Source: Flavobacteriales bacterium
GTDB lineage: Bacteria; Bacteroidota; Bacteroidia; CAIKAF01
Direction: 5' to 3'
Length of the DNA stretch: 64,000 nucleotides
Assembly (NCBI GenBank): GCA_018401695.1
Contig: JAGYKD010000003.1
Span: 417,476-481,475 of the forward strand
The position numbers and the translations under genes were made by a program. Position 1 is the stretch's first letter. Every line of letters starts with the position of its first letter. The notes beneath the pieces were generated by a model. The model worked only from the letters and a program-made list of their open reading frames with translations, did no database searches and was not told the DNA's origin. Below are positions 17,586-27,058 of this stretch, in pieces.

Positions 17586-18755
17586 ATGAGAAGGTTTCTA
17601 GTTTTTGGAATACTACTAACGCTTTTGGGCTCCTGCTCCGATGATTTCGAAGAGGGAGACTCCTTCTTTCACGTCTTTAACGACGATGTCGCTCAAGCCA
17701 AATATATGCCCGAATCGGTCGCAATTACCGGCTCCGGCTATATGATGTTATCGGCCAAAGGGGAATGGACCCCCCATATGGTTTGGATGGATGCCGCAGG
17801 AAATTTGAACGGTTCCTGGGAAGCTCCTCAAGGTATTATACACCCGGCTTCGGGTATAGTGAGCTTGGGCGGCGTACCGCATTTTGTGTGTATGGATCAG
17901 GTGACCCTGCAACCCATTCTTTTTGCTGCACCCTCCGCAGGACAAGTGGTGGAGGTAAGTCGTTTGAGTGGAGGCCAATACCCGCTTTGTTTTGGCGCTG
18001 GTGCCGACGGCAATCCTTTCCTTGTTGCCTATGAGCGGCAATCCAGAAGAACCATGTTCTACCAAATGAATGCTTCCGGGGCAGTTACGGGAATTAAAGG
18101 GTTCAATAATCTTCAGGAGATTGACGATTTGGTATTGGCCCATATCAAACGCCAACAGGTGTATCCCTTTTTTGCGGGAGCTTTGCCCGGTGGAGGTTAT
18201 TATTTCAATGGCTTAGTAAACTACAGCTATTCGTTCCTGCTTATTGACCAGGCATTGAACCAACAAGCGTTGTATCAAGGCACCCAGTACAAAGGAGGAG
18301 TGGCAGCCGCACTTCCCCTGGGGGAGGGCTGGGCCATCCATCGATTTCTAAACAACGACATGTATTTTGATTATCCGGTCCCTGTGGCTCCTTCCGGCAT
18401 ATTTACTGCACAAAATTTAGGGGGAGGACTTAGGTTTCAGTGGATGCCCGGTACGCCGGTGCGTTTTAAATCCCATAGTTTGGACGGAAAAAATTATTTA
18501 TTGGTCGGTTACACCGGAACAGACGCTCAAATGCACTTGAGTGTTGTGTCCTCCTCAGGCCAAGAACTCGGGACTTTTGATTTGGGACAAGGTGCTCCGG
18601 CGCGCTTAGCCGACCTGGCCATTGACCAGGATGGTGGCGTGGTTTTGTGTGGCAGTTTTTCGGTAGCTGGACAGTTTGTCCGCCCAGGCTTGTTTAAACT
18701 GGACTATAATGAACTGCGGCTTTTGGCAGGTTTGGAAGAAGAAGAAGGGTCTTGA
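17586..18755 (+). CDS. lipoprotein, function unknown
   Basis: 389 residues from ATG 17586; the track uses a TTG three codons earlier that overlaps the previous stop. A lipobox LTLLGSC directs lipidation at about Cys17. The remainder is rich in short beta-strand repeats such as SGYMMLSAKGEWTPHMVW, PFLVAYERQSRRTMFYQ and GGVVLCGSF, suggesting a propeller-like fold, but no known family is obvious. It follows the barrel protein by 5 bp in a two-gene operon, so the pair may form an outer-membrane complex; that is inference. Element E3 follows downstream on the opposite sense, associated with kdsA. Confidence 0.6.
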   Translation: MRRFLVFGILLTLLGSCSDDFEEGDSFFHVFNDDVAQAKYMPESVAITGSGYMMLSAKGEWTPHMVWMDAAGNLNGSWEAPQGIIHPASGIVSLGGVPHFVCMDQVTLQPILFAAPSAGQVVEVSRLSGGQYPLCFGAGADGNPFLVAYERQSRRTMFYQMNASGAVTGIKGFNNLQEIDDLVLAHIKRQQVYPFFAGALPGGGYYFNGLVNYSYSFLLIDQALNQQALYQGTQYKGGVAAALPLGEGWAIHRFLNNDMYFDYPVPVAPSGIFTAQNLGGGLRFQWMPGTPVRFKSHSLDGKNYLLVGYTGTDAQMHLSVVSSSGQELGTFDLGQGAPARLADLAIDQDGGVVLCGSFSVAGQFVRPGLFKLDYNELRLLAGLEEEEGS

Positions 18756-18780
18756 TTCAACCTATGGTTTAATATTTCTC

Positions 18781-18960
18781 GGAGGAGCCGGTTTTAAAGG
18801 ATACGATATCCCCTCCGCCAGGGATTGCAGCGGTAGCCCACAGCTGCTCAACTTGGGGACAAGTGGCTGAGGCGGGCGGAGCTTTAGCGAGCTACGCCGA
18901 AACCCTTGACCCCTGGTTTGGCAGCGAGGACTATAAGCGGAAAGCCCGTTAGGCGGCCAA
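18781..18960 (-). repeat. structured GC-rich element E3
   Basis: Minus strand begins TTTTTTTTGGCCGCC, 29 bp after the kdsA stop, in the sense direction for kdsA. It contains GGGCTTTCCGC and AAAGCTCCGCC family words. Pairing segments include CCAGGG with CCCTGG and small hairpins ACTTG/CAAGT and AGCT/AGCT. It is similar over much of its length to E8 (shared GGAGCTTT, ACGCCGA and GAGGACTA words on the plus strand). Confidence 0.6.
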
Positions 18961-18989
18961 AAAAAATCCTACCGCATCGAAAATAAAAT

Positions 18990-19796
18990 TTAGACCGGGT
19001 GCTTCGGCCTAAAAAAGGGGGCTGCATCCTTCAAAACGGATTCTAATGTATCCAAAGCAATCATGTTGGGGCCATCGCTCCAAGCCTTGTCGGGATTGGG
19101 ATGCGTTTCCAGGAATAAACCGTCTACGCCTACGGCAAAGGCAGCCCGCAGCAAGTAGGGAATCATGGTGCGGTTGCCGCCGGTTTTACCATTGGCAGCA
19201 CCGGGTTGCTGCACGCTGTGGGTGGCGTCGAAAATGACCGGGGCAAGGGCCCGCATAATGGGCAAATTTCGAAAATCTACCACCAGATCGCGGTAGCCAA
19301 AACTAGTGCCCCGTTCGGTCAACCAAACCCTGTCTTTGGGTAAGTCTCCAGTTTTTTGGATGGCAAATTGCATGTCTTCGGCAGCCATAAACTGGCCTTT
19401 TTTGATGTTCACGTACTTTCCACTGGCTCCTGCCGCAGCCAATAAATCGGTTTGTCGGCACAAGAATGCCGGAATTTGCAAAACATCCACCACTTGAGCA
19501 ACCTCAGGCACTTGTTGACTTTCGTGTACATCGGTTAGGATGGCCAAGCCGTATTTGCTGCGTATGTCCTCCAGCCAGCCAAGGGCTTTATCCCTTCCGG
19601 GGCCACGTTGGCTTCCGCCTGAAGTGCGGTTGGCTTTATCAAACGAGCTTTTGAAAATCACCGGCCAGGCCAGGGATTCTTCGATAGATTTAAGCGCTGC
19701 GGCTGTGGTGTCCAAAAGGTCGTAGGATTCGGCTACGCAAGGGCCTGCAATCAATAAGGGTCTTTCCGGAGAAAACCAGGGCTGTTTAGTAGACAT
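18990..19796 (-). CDS. kdsA: 3-deoxy-8-phosphooctulonate (Kdo-8-P) synthase
   Basis: 268 residues, the family's usual length. It condenses arabinose 5-phosphate with phosphoenolpyruvate to Kdo-8-phosphate for lipopolysaccharide. Motifs: LLIAGPCVAES, the substrate loop FKSSFDKANRTS, TDVHESQQVPEVA, FLCRQTDLLAA, VNIKKGQFM, TERGTSFGYRDLVVDFRN and FDATHSVQQPG. The first motif has Cys rather than Asn (AGPCV), which in this family goes with the metal-dependent class; the assignment by this residue is from memory. It overlaps the end of the isomerase gene by 11 bp, so the two enzymes that make and use arabinose 5-phosphate are translated from one operon. Confidence 0.95.
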   Translation of the reverse strand: MSTKQPWFSPERPLLIAGPCVAESYDLLDTTAAALKSIEESLAWPVIFKSSFDKANRTSGGSQRGPGRDKALGWLEDIRSKYGLAILTDVHESQQVPEVAQVVDVLQIPAFLCRQTDLLAAAGASGKYVNIKKGQFMAAEDMQFAIQKTGDLPKDRVWLTERGTSFGYRDLVVDFRNLPIMRALAPVIFDATHSVQQPGAANGKTGGNRTMIPYLLRAAFAVGVDGLFLETHPNPDKAWSDGPNMIALDTLESVLKDAAPFFRPKHPV

Positions 19797-20733
19797 CGTG
19801 CAATCGTATTATGCCCAACCATTGTTGGTCTTGCATTACCGGCAATACCGAAATGGGAGAGGGGCGGTTTTCCATCAATTCTAAGGCTTGACTTAGCCGT
19901 GCATTTGGAGCAATTGTAACCGGGTTTTTGTTCATTAAGTCCTTGGCCTTTAAATGGTCTACTCCATCGTTTTGGAGCAATGCCCGACGGATATCGCCAT
20001 CGGTAATGATGCCCAACAGGTTTTGATGCTGATATACTACGGCGGCGCCTAAGGGTTTTTCGGTCATGGCTAAAATCACCTCCCTAAAGCCCTCTTCCGG
20101 CAGGACTAGCGCAACTTTGGGTGGAATGTGCATTACGTCTGATACCTTTAGGTGAAGTTTGCGCCCCAACTGTCCGCCCGGATGGATTTTGGCAAAGGCT
20201 GTGGCGTCAAATTTTCTATGGTCGGCCATAGCATACAACAAGCATTCTCCGCATACTTGGGCTACCAAAGTGCTGGTGGAGGGCGAAAGGTTGCTTACAT
20301 CGGCTTCGCGCGACACTCTGCAGTCCAATATCCATTGGGCATGATGGGCCAGCACGCCTTGTTTGCTCCCCAAAAGCGCCAGCATAGGAAAGCTTAAAAA
20401 GTGGGCGGACTCCAATAAGGCTTGCCATTCCAGTCCGTTGCCGCTGTTGGAAATAGCCACCAACACATCGCCTTGCTGCAGCATGCCCAAATCGCCATGC
20501 AAGGCCTCGGCAGGTGACAAAAATGCAGCCGAAAGACCCAAGCCGTGGGCTGTGGCGGTCAACTTCCTGGCTACATAACCCGATTTTCCCGTGCCGCAAA
20601 ATACCAGGCGCCGGGCCTCTGTACAAGCTTCTAATACTTTAGTCCAGTCTGCTTCCCAGCGGTTTTCCAAGCCTTCCAAAGCATTTCGATATATGTTTAG
20701 TCGATCTCTTAGGGACATCTGCGCTGCTGCCAT
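19786..20733 (-). CDS. kdsD: arabinose-5-phosphate isomerase (SIS domain plus two CBS domains)
   Basis: 315 residues from ATG 20733. The N-terminal SIS sugar-isomerase domain (LVFCGTGKSGYVARKLTATAHGLGL, FLSPAEALHGDLGML, VAISNSGNG) is followed by a CBS pair (about 205-315; GIITDGDIRRAL, KDLMNKNPVTIAPNA, LGIIRLHDVY). KdsD/KpsF enzymes interconvert ribulose 5-phosphate and arabinose 5-phosphate, feeding KdsA, which is encoded directly downstream. The shorter start is preferred because the minus strand has TATCTTCG, a near -7 box, 4 nt before it, the same spacing as at nadE and mnmE. Confidence 0.93.
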   Translation of the reverse strand: MAAAQMSLRDRLNIYRNALEGLENRWEADWTKVLEACTEARRLVFCGTGKSGYVARKLTATAHGLGLSAAFLSPAEALHGDLGMLQQGDVLVAISNSGNGLEWQALLESAHFLSFPMLALLGSKQGVLAHHAQWILDCRVSREADVSNLSPSTSTLVAQVCGECLLYAMADHRKFDATAFAKIHPGGQLGRKLHLKVSDVMHIPPKVALVLPEEGFREVILAMTEKPLGAAVVYQHQNLLGIITDGDIRRALLQNDGVDHLKAKDLMNKNPVTIAPNARLSQALELMENRPSPISVLPVMQDQQWLGIIRLHDVY

Positions 20734-20834
20734 ACTGCGAAGATACAATCCTTAAACCGTTCCAACTTTGCCATTTTGTCAGTTTTGTCCGCGATGGTAC
20801 GGGCTTTGCTATCTTTTCTCCAAATTTTAGGAAT

Positions 20835-22664
20835 ATGAGTGCTACGGAAACCCAAAAAAAGCAAGGGAAAATTCAGGTGCAAACCGACAATATCTTTCCC
20901 ATTATTAAGAAATTTCTGTATTCAGACAATGAAATTTTCCTAAGAGAACTGGTGTCCAATGCGGTAGATGCCATTCAAAAAATTAAAGTGCTAAGCTCCG
21001 CCGGAGAATTTAAAGGCGAAATTGGCGATGCTAAAGTTTCGGTAAGCATAGATAAAGAAGCCAAAACGCTCACCATTTCCGACCATGGGGTGGGCATGAC
21101 CTCCGAGGAAATCGAAAAGTACCTTAATCAAGTGGCCTTTTCAGGGGCAAGGGAATTTCTGGAAAAATACAAAGGCGTAGAAGACAAGCAAACCATTATT
21201 GGGCACTTTGGCCTAGGCTTTTATTCGGCCTTTATGGTTTCGGAACAGGTGGAGGTCATAAGTAAATCCTGGCAAGAGCCCGATAAAGCCCACCGTTGGA
21301 TATGTGACGGCAGCCCGGAATACAGCCTGGAACCTGCGGAACGCAGCGAACGGGGTACCGATATTGTGCTGCACATCAGCGAAGAAAACAAAGAATTCCT
21401 CGAAAACGAACGCATAAAGCATATTCTGGAAAAATATGGCCGCTTTTTGCCCGTGCCCGTGTTTTTTGAAGATGCGCAAATCAATACCACCGACCCCGCA
21501 TGGACCAAAGCACCTGCCGACCTAAGCCAGGAAGATTACGCCAATTTCTACAAAGAGCTTTATCCCGGCAGCTACGAAGAACCCCTCTTTCACATCCACC
21601 TCAATGTAGATTACCCCTTCAACCTTACCGGAATTCTCTATTTCCCCAGAATTACAGACTCTTTTGACCTCCAAAAGAAAAAAATCAGCCTGTATTCCAA
21701 CCAAGTGTTCATTACCGATGCGGTGGAGGGTGTGGTGCCTGAATTTTTGACCATGCTCCATGGAGTGCTGGATTCACCGGACATTCCCCTAAACGTTAGC
21801 CGCTCTTATTTGCAAGCCGATAGCAATGTGCGCAAAATCAGCGGACACATTACCAAAAAGGTGGCCGATAAACTCGAATCCTGGTTCAAAGACGACCGCG
21901 AAGGCTTTGAGTCCAAATGGGAGGACATTAAGCTCTTTGTGCAATACGGAACCGTTACCGAAACCAAGTTTGCCGACCGTTCGGCTTCGTTTAGTCTCAT
22001 CAAAAACACCGAGGATGTCTTTAAGCCTTTAGAAGATTGGAAAGAAGAGCTCAAAGACATGCAAACCGATAAAGACGGACAATTGGTGATGCTGTACTCG
22101 GCGCAACCCGAGGTGGATCACGCCTTTATTGAACGCGCCAAAGAACGCGGTTACACCGTTTTTCATATGCATTCGCCTATTGAGGCACATTATATCGGCT
22201 ACCTGGAAAGCAAGCACGAAAAACTGCGTTTTGTACGCGTAGATTCTGACTCTCCCGAAAAGCTTATCGATAAAGGAATTGAGGTGCCTGCCAAGCTCAA
22301 TGAGGAGGAACAAAAGCAGATTGCTGAGCTGTTTGAACAAGCCAAAGGCGAAACGACTCAACTTACAGTAAAATTGGAAAACCTCAGCGAAAACGATCCG
22401 CCGGTAGTGATTACCGAGCCGGAATTTATGCGCCGCATGCAAGAAATGCAGCAGCCCGGCAGCCGCAACGAGGCTTTCCGCATGCATACGGCAGTCATAA
22501 ACGGCAACCATCCGCTTATGAAACGACTTTTGCTTCAAGCCGAAGAAGGTAGGCAAAAGGAAGTGGCCCAGCAAGCGCTTGACTTGGCCCTGCTCAGCAA
22601 AGGGCTGTTGAAAGGAGAGGCCATGACCCGATTCATGCAACGCTCGGTGGACTTACTGCATTGA
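20835..22664 (+). CDS. htpG: molecular chaperone HtpG (Hsp90)
   Basis: 609 residues, the usual bacterial size. N-terminal GHKL ATPase: [16 protein letters not shown] (Asn for Mg), [10 protein letters not shown], and [13 protein letters not shown] (lid glycines). Middle domain around [19 protein letters not shown]-type sequence (here [20 protein letters not shown]) with the catalytic Arg. The C-terminal dimerisation part ends in [14 protein letters not shown], without the eukaryotic MEEVD tail. It is a cytosolic ATP-dependent chaperone. The start ATG has a weak TATCTTTT box about 25 nt upstream. The stop codon overlaps the presumed TTG start of yidD. Confidence 0.96.
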   Translation: MSATETQKKQGKIQVQTDNIFPIIKKFLYSDNEIFLRELVSNAVDAIQKIKVLSSAGEFKGEIGDAKVSVSIDKEAKTLTISDHGVGMTSEEIEKYLNQVAFSGAREFLEKYKGVEDKQTIIGHFGLGFYSAFMVSEQVEVISKSWQEPDKAHRWICDGSPEYSLEPAERSERGTDIVLHISEENKEFLENERIKHILEKYGRFLPVPVFFEDAQINTTDPAWTKAPADLSQEDYANFYKELYPGSYEEPLFHIHLNVDYPFNLTGILYFPRITDSFDLQKKKISLYSNQVFITDAVEGVVPEFLTMLHGVLDSPDIPLNVSRSYLQADSNVRKISGHITKKVADKLESWFKDDREGFESKWEDIKLFVQYGTVTETKFADRSASFSLIKNTEDVFKPLEDWKEELKDMQTDKDGQLVMLYSAQPEVDHAFIERAKERGYTVFHMHSPIEAHYIGYLESKHEKLRFVRVDSDSPEKLIDKGIEVPAKLNEEEQKQIAELFEQAKGETTQLTVKLENLSENDPPVVITEPEFMRRMQEMQQPGSRNEAFRMHTAVINGNHPLMKRLLLQAEEGRQKEVAQQALDLALLSKGLLKGEAMTRFMQRSVDLLH

Positions 22665-22903
22665 GCGCCCTGAAGCAAGGACTGCGGAAAGTACTCATCT
22701 TTCCATTGGTGCTGTTGGTGCGCCTGTATCAAGGCATTCTATCGCCCTGGCTGCCCAACAGCTGCCGCTTCCAACCCACCTGCAGCCAGTACATGATTGA
22801 AGCCCTGCAAAAACACGGCCCCATCAAAGGCTTGTGGCTAGGCATCCGTCGCATTGGACGCTGCCACCCTTGGGGCGGTTCGGGCCACGATCCGGTTCCT
22901 TGA
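22661..22903 (+). CDS. yidD: membrane protein insertion efficiency factor YidD
   Basis: About 80 residues, the normal size. The signature is complete: [24 protein letters not shown], then [34 protein letters not shown]. YidD is a small membrane-associated protein that assists YidC-dependent insertion and is usually near rnpA-yidC; here it follows htpG. No ATG is present before the conserved part. The TTG at 22661 overlaps the htpG stop (TTGA), suggesting translational coupling, but another non-ATG start (GTG a few codons on) is possible. Confidence 0.9.
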   Translation: MSALKQGLRKVLIFPLVLLVRLYQGILSPWLPNSCRFQPTCSQYMIEALQKHGPIKGLWLGIRRIGRCHPWGGSGHDPVP

Positions 22904-22925
22904 TTTATGAAAATAATAGGGTTGA

Positions 22926-23262
22926 GGGCGCCTGCCCCCTACATGTTTCCGGACTTTCTTAGGATGGTCACCGGGGGCACCGGGCCTTCCCTCCAAGTCC
23001 TCACCCACAAGCCAAGCAAGGCAAAGGATGCGGTGGCTCCATATAATTCCGCCTCCTCGCCCAAGCCTTGAGACTGTTGACGCGTTGCTATTCTGGCGGC
23101 GACTTGGCGTTGCGTCCAAATCTCAAAGTCCTCATTTACAATTAGTAAACTCCGGCTTTTCGATTTGTACGCGCCTTAATTCGCCTTGAAAACACAACGC
23201 GTCAACAGCCTCACCTTGCTAAGCTTGTGGGTTCCGGGCTTTCCGTTCGGTCCCTGGCGCAG
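22926..23262 (+). repeat. structured GC-rich element E4, split by a repeat insertion
   Basis: Begins GGGCGCCTGCCCCC just after yidD in the sense direction. Its arms ACCCACAAGCCAAGCAAGG (23003-23021) and CCTTGCTAAGCTTGTGGGT (23214-23232) pair almost perfectly across the 143-bp copy B. The 3' part has CCGGGCTTTCCGTTCGG and TCCCTGGCGC, family words. Confidence 0.65.
23070..23212 (-). repeat. MITE-like repeat, copy B (inserted in E4)
   Basis: 143 bp with near-perfect terminal inverted repeats: GACTGTTGACGCGTTG at the left and CAACGCGTCAACAGCC at the right. It is the reverse orientation of copies A and C. The short direct repeat CCTTG (23066-23070 and 23214-23218) flanks it and could be a target-site duplication. 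Confidence 0.8.
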
Positions 23263-23270
23263 AGAAGATC

Positions 23271-24587
23271 CTACACCAATTTTTCCATCAGCGCATGCTT
23301 CCAACGGGGAAAACTGTCTACTAAGGCGGAGTTTTTGTGGCTATGGTGTAAGGCAAAGAATACCAAGTCTGAATCGATTAAACCTTCGTTAAATGCCCGT
23401 TTGTAGGGCTCTCGTTTCATGATTCTAAGTTTGCTCAGAATGGCTTCTATGCGCGCATATTGTTGCGGAATGGAAGAAGTCTCTTTTTCGAAGCTCCACA
23501 GATAGGTCGCATGCGAATCCAGCAGTTCCCAAGCAAAATGGTGCTGGCTTTGGCCTTCAATAAAAAACAAAAATCCAAAATCGGGATGTTGGGTGAACTT
23601 TAGAGGCAAAGAGGGGCTTTGCAGTCCAGCCAAATATTGAATGTTGCGTTTGTTTCGGACATCTTTGGCATTCAGAAGATCGTTCATCAAGTCTTCGGGG
23701 TTTTGCCCAAAGACATTTCCTCCGGATGCTTCTTCTTGGTTTTTATCAAAAAAATCTTCCGCACTAAACAAAGACTTGTCGGGGGGCGTCAACAAGGTCT
23801 TTTTGGTAAAACCCAAACTGCGCTGAAACTTTACCGTTTCGATTAGGGCTCCATCGATGCGGTCCAGGGTTTCTGATGTAGCGGTTTGGCTAAGGATTTG
23901 GTTGTCTAAAGAAACCCTAATTAGGATATCTATTTCTACATTTTTGGTTTTTAAGGCTTTGGCGAACCAAGGTTTGATATAATCAAATTCCGGCAAGAGG
24001 TGTGGATTTTGGATTTCAAATGCCAAGCTTTTACGGAGTTGGGGTATATGCTTTTTAAAGCTTACCGAACCTAAACCAAAGCATAATGCCTCCAATTTTT
24101 TCGAAAAGCGGAGTGCTATCCGGTGCCCCTCTTTATCTTCGGAACTCTGTTCTTGAGTTTCTAAATGGTTTTCAGGAAAAGTACCCGGAAAACCCGTTTG
24201 TGTTTCGGTTTCCGGTTCAGAGAAACCACGGATGATGGGGTTCTTTTTAAGTGCAAGTTTTTTGAATCCAAAGACTTGTTCTTGAAGCGGTTCCCAGTCC
24301 AAATAGGCAAAATGGAGGCTTTGAATTTCCTTTTTTGGCACTTGATTTAGGAAGGTATCTATGAGGTCTGTATTGTAGTCTAAAACTTCAACTCTAAGTA
24401 GGTTTCTTGTGGGGTCAAAGGCCATTTGTTTCAATAGCCAGTAGGTTGGTTTGGAGTGGAACGACAGGGCCTCGGCAGGAATATTGGTTTGGACGAATGG
24501 AATGCGCAACCTAGGGTTGAGCTGTACGCCCATGCTGGAAACGGCGATAACAAAGGAATTTTTAGTTTGCCCTGCATCGTGGTTCAT
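23271..24587 (-). CDS. hypothetical protein, not recognised
   Basis: 438 residues with no signal peptide or membrane segment, so probably cytoplasmic. It starts MNHDAGQTKNSFVIAVSSMG and has a charged, Lys/Glu/Phe-rich composition. Two blocks look conserved-domain-like: RNLLRVEVLDYNTDLIDTF near 80 and the C-terminal FIEGQSQHHFAWELLDSHAT followed by YLWSF, near 345-365. I can match neither to a family. The middle (around 120-175) is low complexity and rich in Glu and Thr. It is flanked by E4/B downstream and E5 upstream, with no operon partner, so the context gives no hint. Confidence 0.6.
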   Translation of the reverse strand: MNHDAGQTKNSFVIAVSSMGVQLNPRLRIPFVQTNIPAEALSFHSKPTYWLLKQMAFDPTRNLLRVEVLDYNTDLIDTFLNQVPKKEIQSLHFAYLDWEPLQEQVFGFKKLALKKNPIIRGFSEPETETQTGFPGTFPENHLETQEQSSEDKEGHRIALRFSKKLEALCFGLGSVSFKKHIPQLRKSLAFEIQNPHLLPEFDYIKPWFAKALKTKNVEIDILIRVSLDNQILSQTATSETLDRIDGALIETVKFQRSLGFTKKTLLTPPDKSLFSAEDFFDKNQEEASGGNVFGQNPEDLMNDLLNAKDVRNKRNIQYLAGLQSPSLPLKFTQHPDFGFLFFIEGQSQHHFAWELLDSHATYLWSFEKETSSIPQQYARIEAILSKLRIMKREPYKRAFNEGLIDSDLVFFALHHSHKNSALVDSFPRWKHALMEKLV

Positions 24588-24656
24588 GCCTTAAAATTAG
24601 CAAAAGCGGAATGCAAATTTTTGTTGAATAGGAAATTGACCCACGGAGGAGGATTT

Positions 24657-24802
24657 CCCGCCCTGATGGAGCCAACCAGCCCGGTGATGCCATTGCTTAG
24701 TGCTTGTGAGGAGCGAGGATGTGGCGCGCCTGCAAACACCCGGAGCCCCACAAGCACAAGCCATGGTAAGCCGGATGGTGGGGACAGCAGGATTAGCGGG
24801 CC
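24657..24802 (-). repeat. structured GC-rich element E5
   Basis: 146 bp, minus strand starting TTTGGCCCGCTAATCC. Closing stem CCCGC/GCGGG; long arm GTGCTTGTG with CACAAGCAC. It differs from E6, 2.4 kb away, at a single base. It lies downstream of the PQQ-propeller gene on the same strand. Confidence 0.7.
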
Positions 24803-24907
24803 AAATATACCCCTTGTTTAGCCACCGTATTATTTTCGGTCAAACATCTCAAAATGATCGATACCCAAGAATCTTAATCCTAATGCAGCATCTGTGAGGT
24901 TTGAACA

Positions 24908-24947
24908 TAAAAAAATGCGTGTAAGCCAAGGCCAACACGCATTTTAA
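24908..24947 (-). terminator. intrinsic terminator of the PQQ-propeller gene
   Basis: AAAATGCGTGT (24912-24922) pairs perfectly with ACACGCATTTT (24935-24945), with A/T runs at both sides. It lies about 70 bp after the stop at 25016. Confidence 0.8.
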
Positions 24948-25015
24948 TTGACAAACTTGAACCTTTAGTATGGAATATTAAATTACAGGTAATTTATTTT
25001 GCGTGTTAACTATAC

Positions 25016-26959
25016 TTAAAGTTGATAGGATGCAATGGCTGTTGCCGAAGTTTTTCGGAACACCCTATTGGTAATTTCATCTACTGCATACTGGGGCTCC
25101 TTGTCTTTGCCTAAGCCAATTTCAGCTTCTGTTTCCCCCGTATTTTTGTTGACTTTAACCAGGGCAAATTCTTTTCCGTTGTCAGCAAGTACCAGCATAA
25201 AGTCGCGGCTTTGGGTGGTGGACTTTGCCCTGGCCCTTGCTTGTTCAATGGATTTTTTGGCAAAATTCTGGGCTTGGTCGCCGATGCTTTCGTATACCTG
25301 TCCCAAACCTTGAACCAAGGCTCCACCAACGGCATCCTCTTCGCTAACTTTTGGAGCCGAAGACTTTAACACGCCGGCAGCATAGTAGGCATTGGCGCTT
25401 ATGTAAGCGGCTCTTGCGGCTTGTGCATAAAGTAAAGCTTGCTTCCAACCGCTTTCCCTTGGGGCTTTAAAATACTTGTGGAAAGTCAGAGTTCCGGTTT
25501 TGCTTATCAGCGCCAGGTTTTGATCGGAGGTGAGCAAATACCCGTTTTCACGTACTTCAATACGGGTTGGGGATTCTTTTTCTTCGAATTTTATCCCTGC
25601 TGCAAAAAGGGTTTCGGCTTGCGCATTTTGCAAATTAACCTTGGTTAGGGTGCCTTTTTTAGGGTCGGCAACCAGTAAATGTGTACCGTCCAATGCAGTT
25701 AGGTCGGGGGTGGTGGAGAGGCTTTTTTCCAGCAATAATTCGCCGGTAGCCGGGTTGAGAATGTTCATTTCCTCGGTGGTAACAAAGGCAAAATGCTCGC
25801 CGGCAGGCATAAGTTTTACCACTTCTCCACCAACTTTGAGGGGTTTTTCAAAGGTCAGCACCCCGGCTTGAGGGTCTAGGAAGTTGAGAAAGGTATTGTT
25901 TTTGGTGCCGGAAATCAGCAAAATTCCCTTTGGGGTAATAAAGGCATCGTAGACTCCCCCCTTAAGATTGATTCCCTTCCCTTTTTTGCCCCATTTGCCT
26001 TCTCCGGTGCTTAAATCGAAAGCATTGATGTTGGTTCTGTTTCCATCATCGGGAAGTACCAACACATCGTCGTTATGAAAGAGCACCACGCCAAACTTTC
26101 CCTTCATTTCAATGGGCTGTTTCCAAATTCTCTTTCCGGAGGACAGTTTAAATGCAGTGTAGTTATTGGTATAGGTAATGGTGGTTTTACCGTCGCTGGT
26201 GGTTTGTTTATTTTCTACCTCAGAGCCAATAATAAAAAGGTCTTTTTCGGGTTGTTCGTAATAGCGGAGATTAAAGGTTATGTTGGCTGCCATTTGTTCG
26301 GCCATAGCTCCAAGAGCTGCACCCAGTGCACCACCTCCGGTTAGGGCGTCTGCAGATTCCGAGGTGGTTTCTTTCCACACAATTTTTCCGCTTTGGTTTT
26401 GCAATCTGTATACATGAAACAAGGTTACCAAAAGCATTTCGTCTTTGTTGAACTCGTTGGCAGTAATGATTTTGCCAAACTTCTCTTCTAAAGTCCAACG
26501 CACTTGTCCGGTAGATAAATCCACCAGCATGAGGGCTTGTTTGTCTTTTCCTTTATTTCCGGCGACGAGCAAAGAGTTGCTTAGGTACATCAATTGATGA
26601 AAACTCAGCTCTTCGAGGCCTTGTTTGGCGGTGCTAAAGCGCACTTCTCCCGTAAAGGGATCTAGGAACTGAACGTTATTGTTTTGTTGAATCATCAATA
26701 AGCTGGAACCGGGAATTTCAGTTATTTGGTCGCTTTTGAGACCGGATAAGCCTTCATTTTCCCACATTTTTTTTCCGTCTTGTTGGTTATAGGCAGCAAG
26801 AGCACCGTCGCTACCCACCAACCAAGAACCGGAGGCGGTAACTGTTTGAAAATTTATTGACCCCGAAGATTCGATAGTATAGCTGGGGTTCAATTGGGCA
26901 TGTGCCGATGGAAAAACCGTGTAAAAGAATAAGACCGTTGAAATGGTAACTAGTTTCAT
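25016..26959 (-). CDS. secreted PQQ-like beta-propeller protein
   Basis: 647 residues from ATG 26959 (MKLVTISTVLFFYTVFPSAHAQ), a clear signal peptide; the track adds ten upstream codons. The body repeats the PQQ/BamB blade pattern: DGALAAYNQQDGKKMWEN, LVDLSTGQVRWTLEEK, FKLSSGKRIWKQPI, FDLSTGEGKWGKKGKG, LNPATGELLLEKS. This predicts a seven- or eight-bladed propeller from about 50 to 500. The C-terminal ~150 residues are helical and lysine-rich. The fold is probably structural or a sensor; binding of PQQ itself is not supported by dehydrogenase residues. It is monocistronic, with a strong terminator and element E5 downstream. Confidence 0.72.
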   Translation of the reverse strand: MKLVTISTVLFFYTVFPSAHAQLNPSYTIESSGSINFQTVTASGSWLVGSDGALAAYNQQDGKKMWENEGLSGLKSDQITEIPGSSLLMIQQNNNVQFLDPFTGEVRFSTAKQGLEELSFHQLMYLSNSLLVAGNKGKDKQALMLVDLSTGQVRWTLEEKFGKIITANEFNKDEMLLVTLFHVYRLQNQSGKIVWKETTSESADALTGGGALGAALGAMAEQMAANITFNLRYYEQPEKDLFIIGSEVENKQTTSDGKTTITYTNNYTAFKLSSGKRIWKQPIEMKGKFGVVLFHNDDVLVLPDDGNRTNINAFDLSTGEGKWGKKGKGINLKGGVYDAFITPKGILLISGTKNNTFLNFLDPQAGVLTFEKPLKVGGEVVKLMPAGEHFAFVTTEEMNILNPATGELLLEKSLSTTPDLTALDGTHLLVADPKKGTLTKVNLQNAQAETLFAAGIKFEEKESPTRIEVRENGYLLTSDQNLALISKTGTLTFHKYFKAPRESGWKQALLYAQAARAAYISANAYYAAGVLKSSAPKVSEEDAVGGALVQGLGQVYESIGDQAQNFAKKSIEQARARAKSTTQSRDFMLVLADNGKEFALVKVNKNTGETEAEIGLGKDKEPQYAVDEITNRVFRKTSATAIASYQL

Positions 26960-27058
26960 AGATGAATGAAATTTACAGAGAATGGTCAAAGTTCATGCCA
27001 AATAACACTCCATACTGGGGGGTAACATAAATAAAATATAAGCGAAGCATATTATGCT

